From: Mycobacterium sp. NAZ190054
GTDB taxonomy: Bacteria > Actinomycetota > Actinomycetes > Mycobacteriales > Mycobacteriaceae
Assembly: GCF_001545925.1 (NCBI RefSeq)
Contig: NZ_LMVQ01000090.1
Location: 1-42,790 of the forward strand
Length of the DNA: 42,790 bases
Reading direction: 5' to 3'
Positions 21,184 through 30,440 of this stretch are shown in pieces. Every line of letters starts with the position of its first letter. Position 1 is the stretch's first letter. The notes beneath the pieces were generated by a model. The model was not told where the DNA came from. It ran no database searches and saw only the letters and a list, made by a program, of their open reading frames with translations. A program made the translations under genes and the position numbers.

Positions 21184-21965
21184 AACTTCAGGTAACCGCC
21201 GTCCAGGCGGAGCACGTCGCCGGTGTGGTAGGCGCTGGCCGGCCCGGCCAGGTAGACCGCGACACCGGCAACGTCCGCGGCGGCGCCCCACCGGCGCACC
21301 GGTACCCGGGGCAGCACCCGCGCGCTGAACCGTTCGTCGGCCAGCCCCTCGGCGGTCATCTCGGTGTCGAACCAGCCGGGCTGGATGGTGTTGGCGCGGA
21401 TGCCGTATCTGGCCAGTTCGACGGCCATGCTGTCGATCAGGGAGGTCACCCCGGCCTTCGACGCCGCGTAGGCGGGCTGACGCGGCATGCCCTGTAGCGC
21501 ACCGAGACTCGACACCCCGACCAGGCTGCCGCCGCGTCCGGCCTCGATCATCTGGCGGGCGGCCTCACGCAGCGTCAGGAACACGCCGTCGAGATCCACC
21601 CGGGTCACCGCGCGGAACTCCGCCAGCGAGGTGTCGAGCACCGGGGTGAACCTGCCACGGACCCCGGCGTTGGCGAAACATGAATCGAGATAACCGAATT
21701 CGCTACGGATTCGGGCCATCGCATCGGTGACGGCCGGTTCGTCGGTGACGTCGCAGACCACCGGCAAGACCGGGTTGCCGTGACCGCGCAGCATGGCCGC
21801 CGCCGACTCGAGGCGCTCCGTCGAGCGGCCCAGAATCGCGACCGTGGCTCCGGCCCGCGCCAACCCCTCGGCCATGCCCAGCCCGATGCCGGAGCCGCCG
21901 CCGGTCACCACGGACACGTGGCCGGTCAGGTCGAACGGGTTGGCGGGGGAGGCGGTGTCGGTCAT
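21180..21965 (-). CDS. Short-chain dehydrogenase/reductase
   Basis: This 261-aa classical SDR has the coenzyme motif TGGGSGIGLGMAE (residues 21-33), the NAG motif in CFANAGVRG, catalytic Ser in VGVSSLGAL and the YAASK active-site pair, with PGWFDTEM after it and the usual C-terminal DGGYLKF. It would oxidise or reduce an alcohol or ketone with NAD(P). It starts at ATG 21965, eleven bases after the monooxygenase stop, so both lie in one operon that diverges from the GntR gene. A TAGGGT box eight bases before the ATG could also give a leaderless transcript. Confidence 0.88.
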   Translation of the reverse strand: MTDTASPANPFDLTGHVSVVTGGGSGIGLGMAEGLARAGATVAILGRSTERLESAAAMLRGHGNPVLPVVCDVTDEPAVTDAMARIRSEFGYLDSCFANAGVRGRFTPVLDTSLAEFRAVTRVDLDGVFLTLREAARQMIEAGRGGSLVGVSSLGALQGMPRQPAYAASKAGVTSLIDSMAVELARYGIRANTIQPGWFDTEMTAEGLADERFSARVLPRVPVRRWGAAADVAGVAVYLAGPASAYHTGDVLRLDGGYLKF

Positions 21966-21976
21966 GGGAGATGACC

Positions 21977-23209
21977 CTACGTGGGCCGCCGTTTCGCGAA
22001 ACCGGGTGCACGCTCGGGCCGCACCCCGACGCCGACGAGATAGGCCGGAACGACCGTCAGCCACGGCGCCCGTTCGACTGTGCGGACCAGCCCCGGTGGC
22101 GGCCCCGCGAGATCACCGTGCACGATCGGGCCGAGCAACCGCTTGTCGATCAGGCGTTGCAGTGCCTGGGTCACCGCGGTCGGGATGACGCGCCGGCGCC
22201 GCACCGCGGCCAGGTGGCGGCTCCGCACCACGCCGGCGCGGAGCGGATCGGCGAGCAGCCGTGCTGCGGCCACCCCGTCCTGGATGGCCACGTTGATGCC
22301 GACGCCGCCGGCCGGCGACATCGCGTGGGCGGCGTCGCCGAGGAACAACAGACCGTCGACGTGCCAGCGGCGCAACCGATTCAGGCGCACGTCGAGGTGT
22401 TTGACGTCGTCGAGGCTGGTGATCGTCTCGACGGCGGCACCCGCCTCGGGCAGCAGCGCCAGCACGTCGGCGCGGAACGCGTCGAGGCCGCGGGCCCGCT
22501 GCCGGGCGTCGGTGCCCTTCGGGATCAGCAGCGCGATCTGCAGGTAACCCTCGCGCGGAATCACGATCATGGCCCTGCCCGGCGCCAGCCGGGGGAACAG
22601 CGTGTAGATCGTGTCGTCGTCGGGTCGGGGGAGGCGGAACCACCACACGTCGAAGCTGACCGGGAACTCCCGCACCTGCAGGCCGGCGTGTTGCCGCAGA
22701 ACGGAATTGCGGCCGTCGCAGGCGATGGTCAGATCGGCACGGAGTTCACCCGGGCCGTCGTCACCGCGGTACCGGACTCCGGTGACGCGGCCCTCGTCGC
22801 GGAGCAGGCCGGTGGCCTCGGTGCGCATCCGGAGGGTGAACGCCGGTTCGGCTTCGCCGGCCTCGGCGAGCAGATTGAGCAGATCCCACTGCGGCACCAT
22901 CGCGATGTACGGGTGCGGCTGCCGCAGCCGGCCGAAATCGACCATCGTGACCCGCCGGCCGGGCGCCACGTCCACGGTCGCACGCTGCAACCGGCTGAAC
23001 GGCAGCGCGGAGAACCTCGGCCACAGTCCGAGCTCGTCGATCAGACGCAACGTGGTCGGATGCACGGTGTCACCGCGGAAGTCGCGCAGGAAGTCGGCGT
23101 GCTTCTCCAGCACCGTGACCTGGACACCGGCCCGGGCCAGCAGCAGTCCCAACACCATTCCGGCCGGTCCGCCGCCGACGATCGCGCAGGTGGTGGTGTC
23201 GGTGCTCAT
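21977..23209 (-). CDS. FAD-dependent monooxygenase (PHBH fold)
   Basis: This 410-aa flavoprotein has the three motifs of the aromatic-hydroxylase group: GxGxxG in CAIVGGGPAGMVLGLLLARA, the DG motif in IACDGRNSVLRQHAG, and the GD motif in LLFLGDAAHAMSPAGGVGIN. No membrane segment is seen. Such enzymes use NAD(P)H and oxygen to hydroxylate a substrate. It starts at ATG 23209 and diverges from the GntR regulator across a 122-base promoter with a large inverted repeat, so it is probably part of the same regulon. The substrate is unknown. Confidence 0.87.
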   Translation of the reverse strand: MSTDTTTCAIVGGGPAGMVLGLLLARAGVQVTVLEKHADFLRDFRGDTVHPTTLRLIDELGLWPRFSALPFSRLQRATVDVAPGRRVTMVDFGRLRQPHPYIAMVPQWDLLNLLAEAGEAEPAFTLRMRTEATGLLRDEGRVTGVRYRGDDGPGELRADLTIACDGRNSVLRQHAGLQVREFPVSFDVWWFRLPRPDDDTIYTLFPRLAPGRAMIVIPREGYLQIALLIPKGTDARQRARGLDAFRADVLALLPEAGAAVETITSLDDVKHLDVRLNRLRRWHVDGLLFLGDAAHAMSPAGGVGINVAIQDGVAAARLLADPLRAGVVRSRHLAAVRRRRVIPTAVTQALQRLIDKRLLGPIVHGDLAGPPPGLVRTVERAPWLTVVPAYLVGVGVRPERAPGFAKRRPT

Positions 23210-23279
23210 GAGGACATCGTGGTCGACCGTCGGCGTCGGTAGGGCGGGTCACTGAAATTGACGCCTCCGCGATGGATCC

Positions 23280-23349
23280 GATCTGATCGAATTCGTTGTA
23301 TCGCGCTGTGATACGGGTTACAGTCTGCGCTGTGAAATTCGATCAGATC
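23280..23349. promoter_or_regulatory. GntR promoter with 14-bp inverted operator halves
   Basis: GATCTGATCGAATT (23280-23293) and its exact complement AATTCGATCAGATC (23336-23349) flank a promoter made of TTGTAT (23296-23301), a 17-base spacer and TACAGT (23319-23324). The GTG start follows seven bases after the -10, so the GntR mRNA is probably leaderless. One operator half touches the -35, the other covers the first codons. Confidence 0.72.
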
Positions 23350-24081
23350 GAAAGTGGCACGCCATCCGGCGCTGCGGGTGAGCCACCGAAAGAGGTGAGT
23401 GCGGCCGAGCGGATCCACGGCGCGCTGCGGTCACGCATCCTCAGCGGCGAACTCATCAACGGGCAGCGGCTGGTCGTACGCGAGATCGCCCGGACCTACA
23501 ACGTGAGCGACCAGCCGGTGCGCGAGGCGATCCGCATGCTGCAGGGCGACGGGTTGTGCGTGGTGAACAAGAACCGTGGCGCCTGCGTCACCACGATCAC
23601 CGCGGAGGACATCCCCGGCTACTACCTGCTCCGCGGCGAGGTGGAGGCGCTGGCCACCCGGCTGGCGGGGCCGCACCTGACCGAGGTCGACCTCGCGCGC
23701 CTGGCGTCGCTGGCTCAGGACATGGAACTGCTCGCGATGCAGGACGAGACCGCGGGCTACGTCGCGTTGAACAAGGAGTTCCACGCGCTGATCCTGTCGC
23801 GCTGCCCCTACGCCAACATCCGCCGCGAGGTGGAGGAGCTCACCGAGGGGCATTTCGACTACGCGATGATCTTCGGCGTCGACACCCGCCAGCTGAGCCG
23901 GTCGTCGAGTCACCACAACCGGCTGGTCGACTGCCTCAAGGCCGGTGACTGGGAGCGCGCCGGTGCGGTGTCGATGGGGCGCAAGCTCGAGATCGCCCGG
24001 ACCCTGCTGATCGCGCTGAATCGTCCTGTCCCACCGGAGCTCTACCACGAGGCGCCGGAGGCCGATGATGACTACAGCTAG
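23332..24081 (+). CDS. GntR-family regulator (FadR/FCD type)
   Basis: This 249-aa repressor has an N-terminal winged-helix domain (residues 25-90; AAERIHGALRSRILSGEL, VVREIARTYNVSDQPVREAI, RMLQGDG) and an FCD ligand-binding domain (about 95-230) with the metal- or acid-binding residues expected of the group (LNKEFHALIL, SSSHHNRLVDCLKAGD). It starts at GTG 23332, inside its own operator. Ligands of the group are usually organic acids or their CoA esters, which fits the genes around it. Its last 17 bases overlap the CoA-transferase gene. Confidence 0.9.
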   Translation: MKFDQIESGTPSGAAGEPPKEVSAAERIHGALRSRILSGELINGQRLVVREIARTYNVSDQPVREAIRMLQGDGLCVVNKNRGACVTTITAEDIPGYYLLRGEVEALATRLAGPHLTEVDLARLASLAQDMELLAMQDETAGYVALNKEFHALILSRCPYANIRREVEELTEGHFDYAMIFGVDTRQLSRSSSHHNRLVDCLKAGDWERAGAVSMGRKLEIARTLLIALNRPVPPELYHEAPEADDDYS

Positions 24082-25267
24082 ACGCCCCCTCGAGGGCCTG
24101 CGGGTGCTCGATCTGAGCAACCTGCTCGCCGGCCCGATGTCGACGATGCATCTGGCCGACTACGGTGCCGACGTCATCAAGGTCGAGCACCCGGCACGCG
24201 GCGACGAGATGCGGCGCTGGGGACTCCAGAAGGACGGCATCGGGCTGTTCTTCAAGGTCATCAACCGCAACAAGCGCACGGTCACCATCGACCTCGGTCA
24301 TCCGGAGGGCCGCGACCTGGTCCGCAAGCTGGCCGCCGAGGTCGACGTGGTCGTCGAGAACTTCCGCACCGGCACCGTGGAACGGTGGGGGATCGGCTAC
24401 GACGATCTCGTCGCCGTCAATCCCGGCCTGATCATGTTGCATCTCACCGGTTTCGGGCGCACCGGACCGCTGTCACACGAACCCGGGTTCGGCTCGTTGG
24501 TCGAGGCGTTCTCCGGCGCGGCGTACGTGAACGGGCACGCCGACCGGGAGCCGCTGATCCAGCCGTTCGGTCTGGGCGACAGCTCCGCCGCGATCTTCGC
24601 CGCGTTCGCCGTGATGGTCGCCGTGTACAACCGCGACCAGGGCTACGGCGGCCAGGAGATCGACCTCGGGCTCTACGAGGGACTGTTCACGATGCTGGGA
24701 CCGCAGGTGGTCAACTACGACCAGCTCGGCGTGATCCAGGAACGCTACGGTGCCGACAACCCGTTCGTCGCACCCCGGGGAACGTACCTGACCCGTGACG
24801 GGCACTGGGTCGCGATTTCGGGATCGACCCAAGCGACATTCGAAAGAATCTGCCGCGCACTGCAACTCGACGAACTGATCACCGACGAACGGTTCGCCAC
24901 CAATGCCGCCCGGATCGCCAACGGTTCGACGTTGACCGCGCTGCTGCGCGACGCGATCAAGAACCGCGACCGGGACGAACTGGTGGCACTGGCACGCAAG
25001 CACCAGGCCACCATGGGCCCGGTCAACAACGTGGCCGACATGTTCACCGACGAGCAGGTGAAGGCCCGGGGCAATGTCGTCGCCGTCGAGGACGACGAAC
25101 TCGGTTCGGTGAGAATGCAGAACGTCGCGATCACCTTCAGCCGGACACCGGGTGGCATCACGCACGCCGGTCCCCCCAAGGCCAGATACAACGACGAGAT
25201 CTTCCGCGAAACCCTCGGCCTGGGAGAGGAGGAACTTCAGCGGCTCAGGGAGAGCGGCGTCATCTAG
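24065..25267 (+). CDS. CaiB/BaiF-type class III CoA-transferase
   Basis: This 400-aa enzyme would move CoA from a donor thioester to an acid acceptor. It shows the family features VLDLSNLLAGPMSTMHLADY, GADVIKVEHPARGDEMR, NRNKRTVTIDLGHPEGRDLV, VVVENFRTGT, and the likely catalytic aspartate in FGLGDSSAA. The C-terminal domain ends ETLGLGEEELQRLRESGVI, as is usual. ATG 24065 has GGAGG five bases upstream and overlaps the GntR end. It is followed 28 bases later by the importer genes, so it could activate the imported compound. Confidence 0.93.
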   Translation: MMTTARRPLEGLRVLDLSNLLAGPMSTMHLADYGADVIKVEHPARGDEMRRWGLQKDGIGLFFKVINRNKRTVTIDLGHPEGRDLVRKLAAEVDVVVENFRTGTVERWGIGYDDLVAVNPGLIMLHLTGFGRTGPLSHEPGFGSLVEAFSGAAYVNGHADREPLIQPFGLGDSSAAIFAAFAVMVAVYNRDQGYGGQEIDLGLYEGLFTMLGPQVVNYDQLGVIQERYGADNPFVAPRGTYLTRDGHWVAISGSTQATFERICRALQLDELITDERFATNAARIANGSTLTALLRDAIKNRDRDELVALARKHQATMGPVNNVADMFTDEQVKARGNVVAVEDDELGSVRMQNVAITFSRTPGGITHAGPPKARYNDEIFRETLGLGEEELQRLRESGVI

Positions 25268-25295
25268 GTGTGCCCATCACGAAGAAGGACAAGCA

Positions 25296-26453
25296 ATGAA
25301 GCTTCATTCACCAGGTAGGCGAGTCACCACTCCACTGATCGCCTCTGCCGCGACACTGTGCCTCGTCCTGGCGGGATGCGGATCGTCGTCGGAGACCGAA
25401 CCGGGCGCCAATCTCTCCGAGGGCACCTATCCCGAGTACTATCCGGCCGAATACTCGCAGATCGTCGAAGCGTCGCGAGACGAAGATCCGCTCGACGTCT
25501 ACAGCATCATGGCCGCCGAGGACTGGGCTCCGCTGCTGGAGGGGTTCAACAAGGTCTACCCCTGGGTCCAGGTGCGCACCGTGGACCTCGGCACCACCGA
25601 GGTTTTCGAGCGTTACTACGCCGAGTCCGCCACCTCGGCGCCGACCGCGGATGCGATCGTGTCGATCGCCGCAGACGGGTGGCAGCGCTTCATGGACCGC
25701 GGGGAACTGCAGGCATACGAATCGCCCGAGCTGGCCGAACTGCCGGAATGGTCCCACGAGTGGGCGGGCAAGGGCCTGTACGCGATGTCGGCCGACCCGT
25801 TCTCGATCGTCTACAACGAGACACTGCTGCCGGAGGGCACCGAACCGCCCGAGAGCTTCGCCGATGTCGTCGAGATGGTGAACTCCGACCCGGAGTTCTA
25901 CCAGGGCCGCGTCGCCACCTATTCGGGTGACGCGCAGTGGGGGATGTTCTGGTTCATCGACCGCAAGCTGCGCGAGAAGTTCTGGGACGGAATGCAGACG
26001 ATGGGCCCGGCCCTGCGCTTCGAGGCGTCCGGCGGCGCGATCGGCGAGAAGATGGTCAGCGGCGAGTATGCGCTCGCGTTCTATGTCCCGCTGAGCACCA
26101 TCCCGCGCGGGTCGGATTCGTTCCTGAAGTTCGCGCTGATGGACGACGGCCAGCCGATCAGCGACCGGATCGTGGGCATCACCAAGAAGGCGAACTCCCC
26201 GAACTCGGCCAAGCTGCTGATCGATTTCCTGCTGTCGGAAGAGGGACAGAAGCTGATCCCGCTGACCGAGCGGGTGCCCTACCGTCCGAGCGTGCAGGCA
26301 GCGGTCGAGGAAACCGGTTGGTGGCACCTGTCGGGGATCATCGACGACGTGGGCGAGGACGCGATCATCCAGATGGGCCCCACGCCGGACATTCTCGTCA
26401 ACGGTGAGTACGACCGGATCATCGGTGGGTTCGCGCAACTGCAGCGCGGCTGA
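25296..26453 (+). CDS. ABC importer substrate-binding lipoprotein (Fe3+/polyamine-type fold)
   Basis: This 385-aa periplasmic-type lipoprotein has a signal with lipobox VLAGCGSS and a type II binding-protein body (DVYSIMAAEDWAPLLEGFNK, VYPWVQVRTVDLG, SVVEMVNSDPEFYQGRVATY, ALAFYVPLSTIPRGS, LIDFLLSEEGQKLIPLTER). The LLSEEGQKL block is typical of SBP families that bind Fe3+, polyamines, or small organic acids and phosphonates. GAAGGAC lies at 25283-25289 before ATG 25296. Its partners are the next two genes. The ligand cannot be read from the sequence. Confidence 0.9.
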   Translation: MKLHSPGRRVTTPLIASAATLCLVLAGCGSSSETEPGANLSEGTYPEYYPAEYSQIVEASRDEDPLDVYSIMAAEDWAPLLEGFNKVYPWVQVRTVDLGTTEVFERYYAESATSAPTADAIVSIAADGWQRFMDRGELQAYESPELAELPEWSHEWAGKGLYAMSADPFSIVYNETLLPEGTEPPESFADVVEMVNSDPEFYQGRVATYSGDAQWGMFWFIDRKLREKFWDGMQTMGPALRFEASGGAIGEKMVSGEYALAFYVPLSTIPRGSDSFLKFALMDDGQPISDRIVGITKKANSPNSAKLLIDFLLSEEGQKLIPLTERVPYRPSVQAAVEETGWWHLSGIIDDVGEDAIIQMGPTPDILVNGEYDRIIGGFAQLQRG

Positions 26454-26464
26454 GTAGAACAGCC

Positions 26465-28210
26465 ATGGCTACGTCGAGCACTCTGGTTCGCCGGCCGCGC
26501 CCCCGGTCCGACGTCGCGGGGTCGCCGCCGGGCCCGCGTCAGCGGCTCTTCCAGTGGGCGGTGCTGGCGGTCACCGGGTTCATCGTGCTCGGGCCGATGG
26601 TTCCCGTGGTGTGGCAGTCGTTCCTGGACGCACCGCTGTACGACGACGGCTCCTTCACCCTCGGTAACTATGCGCAGCTGATCATCTCCGGTGAGGTGCG
26701 CACGATGCTGCTCAACACCATCGGGTTCGCCGTCATGACGACGGTGATCGCGGTGGCGCTCGGCCTGGGGGTGGGGTTCCTGGTGATCCGGACCGACCTG
26801 CCGGGGCGCCGGGTGATCTCGGCGGTGTTCAACTGGCCGCTGTACACGTCGGCGCTGGTGCTGGCGTTCGGCTGGGTGATCGTCTACGGGCCGGCCGGCT
26901 ACGTCTCCAGCGGCATCGCGAACCTTTTCGGGATGTCACAGGCGCCGGCGTGGCTCTACACGTTGCCCGGCATGGCGCTGGTCGCGGGAATCGCCGAAGC
27001 GCCACTGGTGTACATGTTCGCGGCACGGTCGCTGGAATCCTTGAACCCGGCGCTGGAGGAGGCGGCCCGGACGTTGGGAGCCACGCCGTGGCGGGTGATC
27101 GGCACCGTGGCCTTCCCGCTGATGCGTCCGGCCATGCTCTACAGCATCATCCTGGTGTTCATCGCGGCGCTCGAATCTCTGTCCATCCCTCTGATTCTCG
27201 GGAAACCTTCGGGCATCGAGATGTTCGCCAGCTACCTGTACATGGAGGGTCTGGTCCGGCCCGACCCGGACTACGGCCTGCTGGCCGCGGCCTCCATAGC
27301 GCTCATCGGTGTTGCAGCAGTGCTGATCTGGGCGCAGTCGCGCATTCTCGGCGACCGGCAGCGGTTCGTCACGGTCACCGGCAAGGCGACGCAACCGCGA
27401 CGGCTCAGCCTCGGCGGACTGCGGTGGCCGTTGTCCCTCGCCGTGGGCGGTTTCGTGCTGATCGTCTCGGTGATCCCGATCTTCGGCATCGTGCTGCGGT
27501 CGCTGACCCAGATTCTCAGCCCGTTCGTCCCGCTCGCCGAGTCCTTCACCACCGGCAACTTCGAGCAGATCCTCAACACGCCGTCCTACATGTCGTCCAT
27601 CCAGACCAGCCTGGTCGTCGCCCTCGTCGGCGCGGCGATCGCCGCCGCGCTGGCCGCGGTCATCGGGCTGGTTGCCTACCGGTCGGACTTCCCGCTGCGC
27701 CGCGCGCTGGACTTCCTGTCGGTGACCCCACGGGCGCTCCCGGCCATCGTCGTCAGCATCGGGGTGTTCTGGGCGATGTTCCTGTTCCCGTTCATGGACC
27801 CGCTGCGGGGAACGCTGTGGATCCTGGTGTTCGCCTTCATCATCCGGTTCCTGCCTCTGGGCATGGGCGTGGTGGTGCCCGCCTTCATCGGCGTGCACCG
27901 CGATCTCGACAATGCCGCCCGGGTCGCGGGAGCCTCGTGGCTACGGGCGACGTCGGCGATGACGCTCCGACTCTCGGCGCCCGCGATCGCCGGCGCGTAC
28001 ATCGTGCTGTTCTCCCATTTTCTGCGCGAGTACGCCGCGGCGGTCTACCTGATCTCGCCCGGCGTCAACGTGATCGGCACATCCATGCTGCAGCTGTGGG
28101 ACCAGGGAATCGTCGGGGCGGTGGCGGCCTTCGCCATGATCCAGATCGTCCTCGGCACGGTCGTCGTCCTCATCGGTAAGCGCCTGACAGGAGTGAAAGC
28201 GCATGGCTGA
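26465..28210 (+). CDS. ABC importer permease, double-length
   Basis: This 581-aa protein is a tandem of two membrane halves with about 12 transmembrane segments in all, as in FbpB/ThiP-type permeases. Each half holds a cytoplasmic loop with an EAA motif, EEAARTLGATPWRVIGTVAF and DNAARVAGASWLRATSAMTL, that contacts the ATPase. It therefore replaces the usual two permease genes. It starts 11 bases after the lipoprotein stop and ends overlapping the ATPase by 8 bases. Confidence 0.94.
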   Translation: MATSSTLVRRPRPRSDVAGSPPGPRQRLFQWAVLAVTGFIVLGPMVPVVWQSFLDAPLYDDGSFTLGNYAQLIISGEVRTMLLNTIGFAVMTTVIAVALGLGVGFLVIRTDLPGRRVISAVFNWPLYTSALVLAFGWVIVYGPAGYVSSGIANLFGMSQAPAWLYTLPGMALVAGIAEAPLVYMFAARSLESLNPALEEAARTLGATPWRVIGTVAFPLMRPAMLYSIILVFIAALESLSIPLILGKPSGIEMFASYLYMEGLVRPDPDYGLLAAASIALIGVAAVLIWAQSRILGDRQRFVTVTGKATQPRRLSLGGLRWPLSLAVGGFVLIVSVIPIFGIVLRSLTQILSPFVPLAESFTTGNFEQILNTPSYMSSIQTSLVVALVGAAIAAALAAVIGLVAYRSDFPLRRALDFLSVTPRALPAIVVSIGVFWAMFLFPFMDPLRGTLWILVFAFIIRFLPLGMGVVVPAFIGVHRDLDNAARVAGASWLRATSAMTLRLSAPAIAGAYIVLFSHFLREYAAAVYLISPGVNVIGTSMLQLWDQGIVGAVAAFAMIQIVLGTVVVLIGKRLTGVKAHG

Positions 28211-29312
28211 CATCCGCATCGACGGGTTGTACAAGAGGTACGGCGACTACACCGCCGTCGACGACGTCAGCCTCGACATCCACGACGGGGAGTTCTTCAC
28301 GCTGCTCGGCCCCAGCGGGTGCGGCAAGTCGACGCTGCTGTCGATGATCGCCGGGCTCGCCGAACCCGATGCCGGGCGGATCGCGATCGGGGAGAAGGTG
28401 GTCGCCGACACCTCCGCCAAGGTCTTCGTGATGCCCGAGAAGCGGGACTGTGGGCTGGTGTTCCAGTCGTATGCGCTGTGGCCGCACATGAACATCACCG
28501 AGAACATGCGGTACGGGCTCAAGTTGAAGAAGGTGCCGCGCGACGAGCAGAAGGTCCGCATCCGCGACACCCTCGAACTCGTCGGTCTGGAACAGCTCGC
28601 GCAGCGGTACCCGCACGAACTGTCCGGCGGGCAACAGCAACGGGCGGCGTTGGCGCGCACCATCGTCGCCGCGCCCAAGGTCCTGCTGCTCGACGAACCG
28701 CTGTCGAACCTGGACGCCAAGCTGCGGACCAAGGCGCGGGCCTGGCTGCGCGACATCCACGAGGAGACCAAGCTCACCACGGTGTACGTCACCCATGACC
28801 AGGAGGAGGCGCTGTCCCTGAGCACGCGGATAGCGGTGATGGACAACGGCTCCGTCCAGCAGGTCGCCGACCCGGAAACGCTGTACCAGCGCCCCGATTC
28901 GCGGCTCGTGGCAGGTTTCATCGGGACCACCCACTTCGTGGACGGCACCGTCACCCATCGGGACGGCCCCGTGCACGCCGTCGCCCTGGACGGCGCCGAC
29001 CGACGCGACGACGGCACCGGCACCGAACTGAGGACCGAGGCCGTCGCGGGACAGTGGCAGCCCGGAGACCGCGTCACCGTCGCGATCCGTCCCGAGCAGG
29101 TCGAGATCGTCGACTCCGACATCGCCACCCGCGGCGGTGAATTCCTGTGCCGGGTGCTGTCGGTGTGCTATCTCGGCGGCCGCTACCTCTACCGGCTCGC
29201 CGCGGGCCACAGCGAGCTGGAAGTCCACAGCGCCGTGCGCATCGACCGGCAGGAATGCGTCGTCCGCGTCACCGCGCGGGCACTGCCGATGTTCGACCGC
29301 GTCAACCCCTGA
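28203..29312 (+). CDS. ABC importer ATPase
   Basis: This 369-aa ATPase has Walker A LLGPSGCGKST, Q-loop LVFQSYALWPHM, signature LSGGQQQRAALARTI, Walker B VLLLDEPLSNLD and the H-loop THDQEEAL. The C-terminal part after about 240 is a TOBE-type regulatory domain (VTVAIRPEQVEIV). It belongs to the PotA/FbpC/CysA group that energises uptake. AGGAGTG precedes ATG 28203. It ends 29 bases before the citrate-synthase-like gene, so all four could be one transcript. Confidence 0.95.
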   Translation: MADIRIDGLYKRYGDYTAVDDVSLDIHDGEFFTLLGPSGCGKSTLLSMIAGLAEPDAGRIAIGEKVVADTSAKVFVMPEKRDCGLVFQSYALWPHMNITENMRYGLKLKKVPRDEQKVRIRDTLELVGLEQLAQRYPHELSGGQQQRAALARTIVAAPKVLLLDEPLSNLDAKLRTKARAWLRDIHEETKLTTVYVTHDQEEALSLSTRIAVMDNGSVQQVADPETLYQRPDSRLVAGFIGTTHFVDGTVTHRDGPVHAVALDGADRRDDGTGTELRTEAVAGQWQPGDRVTVAIRPEQVEIVDSDIATRGGEFLCRVLSVCYLGGRYLYRLAAGHSELEVHSAVRIDRQECVVRVTARALPMFDRVNP

Positions 29313-29341
29313 TTCGATCGCGCCACCGAGGAGATGTGTCC

Positions 29342-30424
29342 GTGACAACGTTGTACCCCGGTTTCGTCGGTGTCTCGGCGTTCACCACCGAGATCTGCCG
29401 GCCGTCGAGTGTCGGTGACGAACTGCGCTTCCGCGGTGTGAACATCGTCGACCTCGTGGGCATCCGGCCCTACGACGACGTGTGGCGCCTGCTGGTCGAC
29501 GACTACTTCGGTGCAGGACCGCTGGCCGAGATCACCGACGAGGAGGTCATGGCGGAACTGGACGCCGCCGGTACGCCCCGAATCGCGCTGCAGCGGATGA
29601 TCCTTCGGCTGGGGACCATGCGCGCGATGCAACCGGCCCCCGGTGCTGATCCGGACGCGCTGCGCGACGATCTGGCTGTGCTGACGATGGCCTACGCGGT
29701 GGGACTGGGTGCGTTGTTGGCCCGCAGGAGCGGACGGCCCCCACACGCGGGCGGCGACGGGGACGCGGAAGCCGGAGTGGCCGCGCGGCTGGTTCGTGCC
29801 TGGCGTGGCGATGTCGACGCGCGGGTGGTCGGCGTCGTGGACTCGGTGCTGTCCACGGTCGCCGAGCACGGTACGTCCGCGTCGACCTTCACGGCCCGGG
29901 TGGTCGCCAGCACGGGGGCAGACGCCGCGGCATGCGTGACGGCAGGGCTGTGCGCGATAGGCGGACCGCGCCACGGCGGGGCGACACGCGGGGTGACGGC
30001 GCTGCTGCGCGACCTGGCCGCCGACCCGACGCAGGCGCCCGCATATGTGGGCCGGCTGTTGGACGACGGGAGACGTCTTCCCGGCATGGGACACCGCGTG
30101 TATCGCGAGCGTGACCCCCGGGTCCCGATCCTGCGCGGCCTGGCCGAAGCCGTCGATGCGCCGTTGATCCCCGTCGCGGAGGCCTACCAGCGTTCCGCCG
30201 AGGAGGAGCTGGTCCGGCGCAAAGGGTCTGGCCGCCGCCTGCCGGCGAACCCGGACCTGTGGCTGCCGGTGGTGCTCGACGGTATCGGCGTGCCGGACGA
30301 GTTCATGGACGCGTTCCTCGCCGGCGCCAGGATCGGCGGGTGGAGCGCGCACATCGTCGAGCAGGTCGCCGGCGGCGGCCCGCTGCTGCGCCCCGACGAC
30401 CTCTACGTCGGTCGCACCGGCTGA
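29342..30424 (+). CDS. Citrate synthase-family protein (divergent)
   Basis: This 360-aa protein starts at GTG 29342 behind GAGGAG. It keeps the fold marks of citrate synthase: AEHGTSASTFTARVVAST (first catalytic His), GPRHGGATRG, GMGHRVYRERDPRVPIL (second His), the aspartate region in NPDLWLPVVLDGIGVPDEF, and GARIGGWSAHIVEQ. The N-terminal half is unlike standard citrate or 2-methylcitrate synthase (FVGVSAFTTEICRPSSVG) and an Arg/Gly-rich stretch replaces part of the middle. It may condense an acyl-CoA with a keto acid, or run the reverse reaction. Position after a CoA-transferase and importer suggests a special substrate. Confidence 0.86.
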   Translation: MTTLYPGFVGVSAFTTEICRPSSVGDELRFRGVNIVDLVGIRPYDDVWRLLVDDYFGAGPLAEITDEEVMAELDAAGTPRIALQRMILRLGTMRAMQPAPGADPDALRDDLAVLTMAYAVGLGALLARRSGRPPHAGGDGDAEAGVAARLVRAWRGDVDARVVGVVDSVLSTVAEHGTSASTFTARVVASTGADAAACVTAGLCAIGGPRHGGATRGVTALLRDLAADPTQAPAYVGRLLDDGRRLPGMGHRVYRERDPRVPILRGLAEAVDAPLIPVAEAYQRSAEEELVRRKGSGRRLPANPDLWLPVVLDGIGVPDEFMDAFLAGARIGGWSAHIVEQVAGGGPLLRPDDLYVGRTG

Positions 30425-30440
30425 GGGTGCCGACGCGGGC

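Noticed and set aside
21971..23242. 423-aa plus-strand frame
   Set aside because: It is a shadow of the FAD monooxygenase gene on the minus strand, which has clear motifs.
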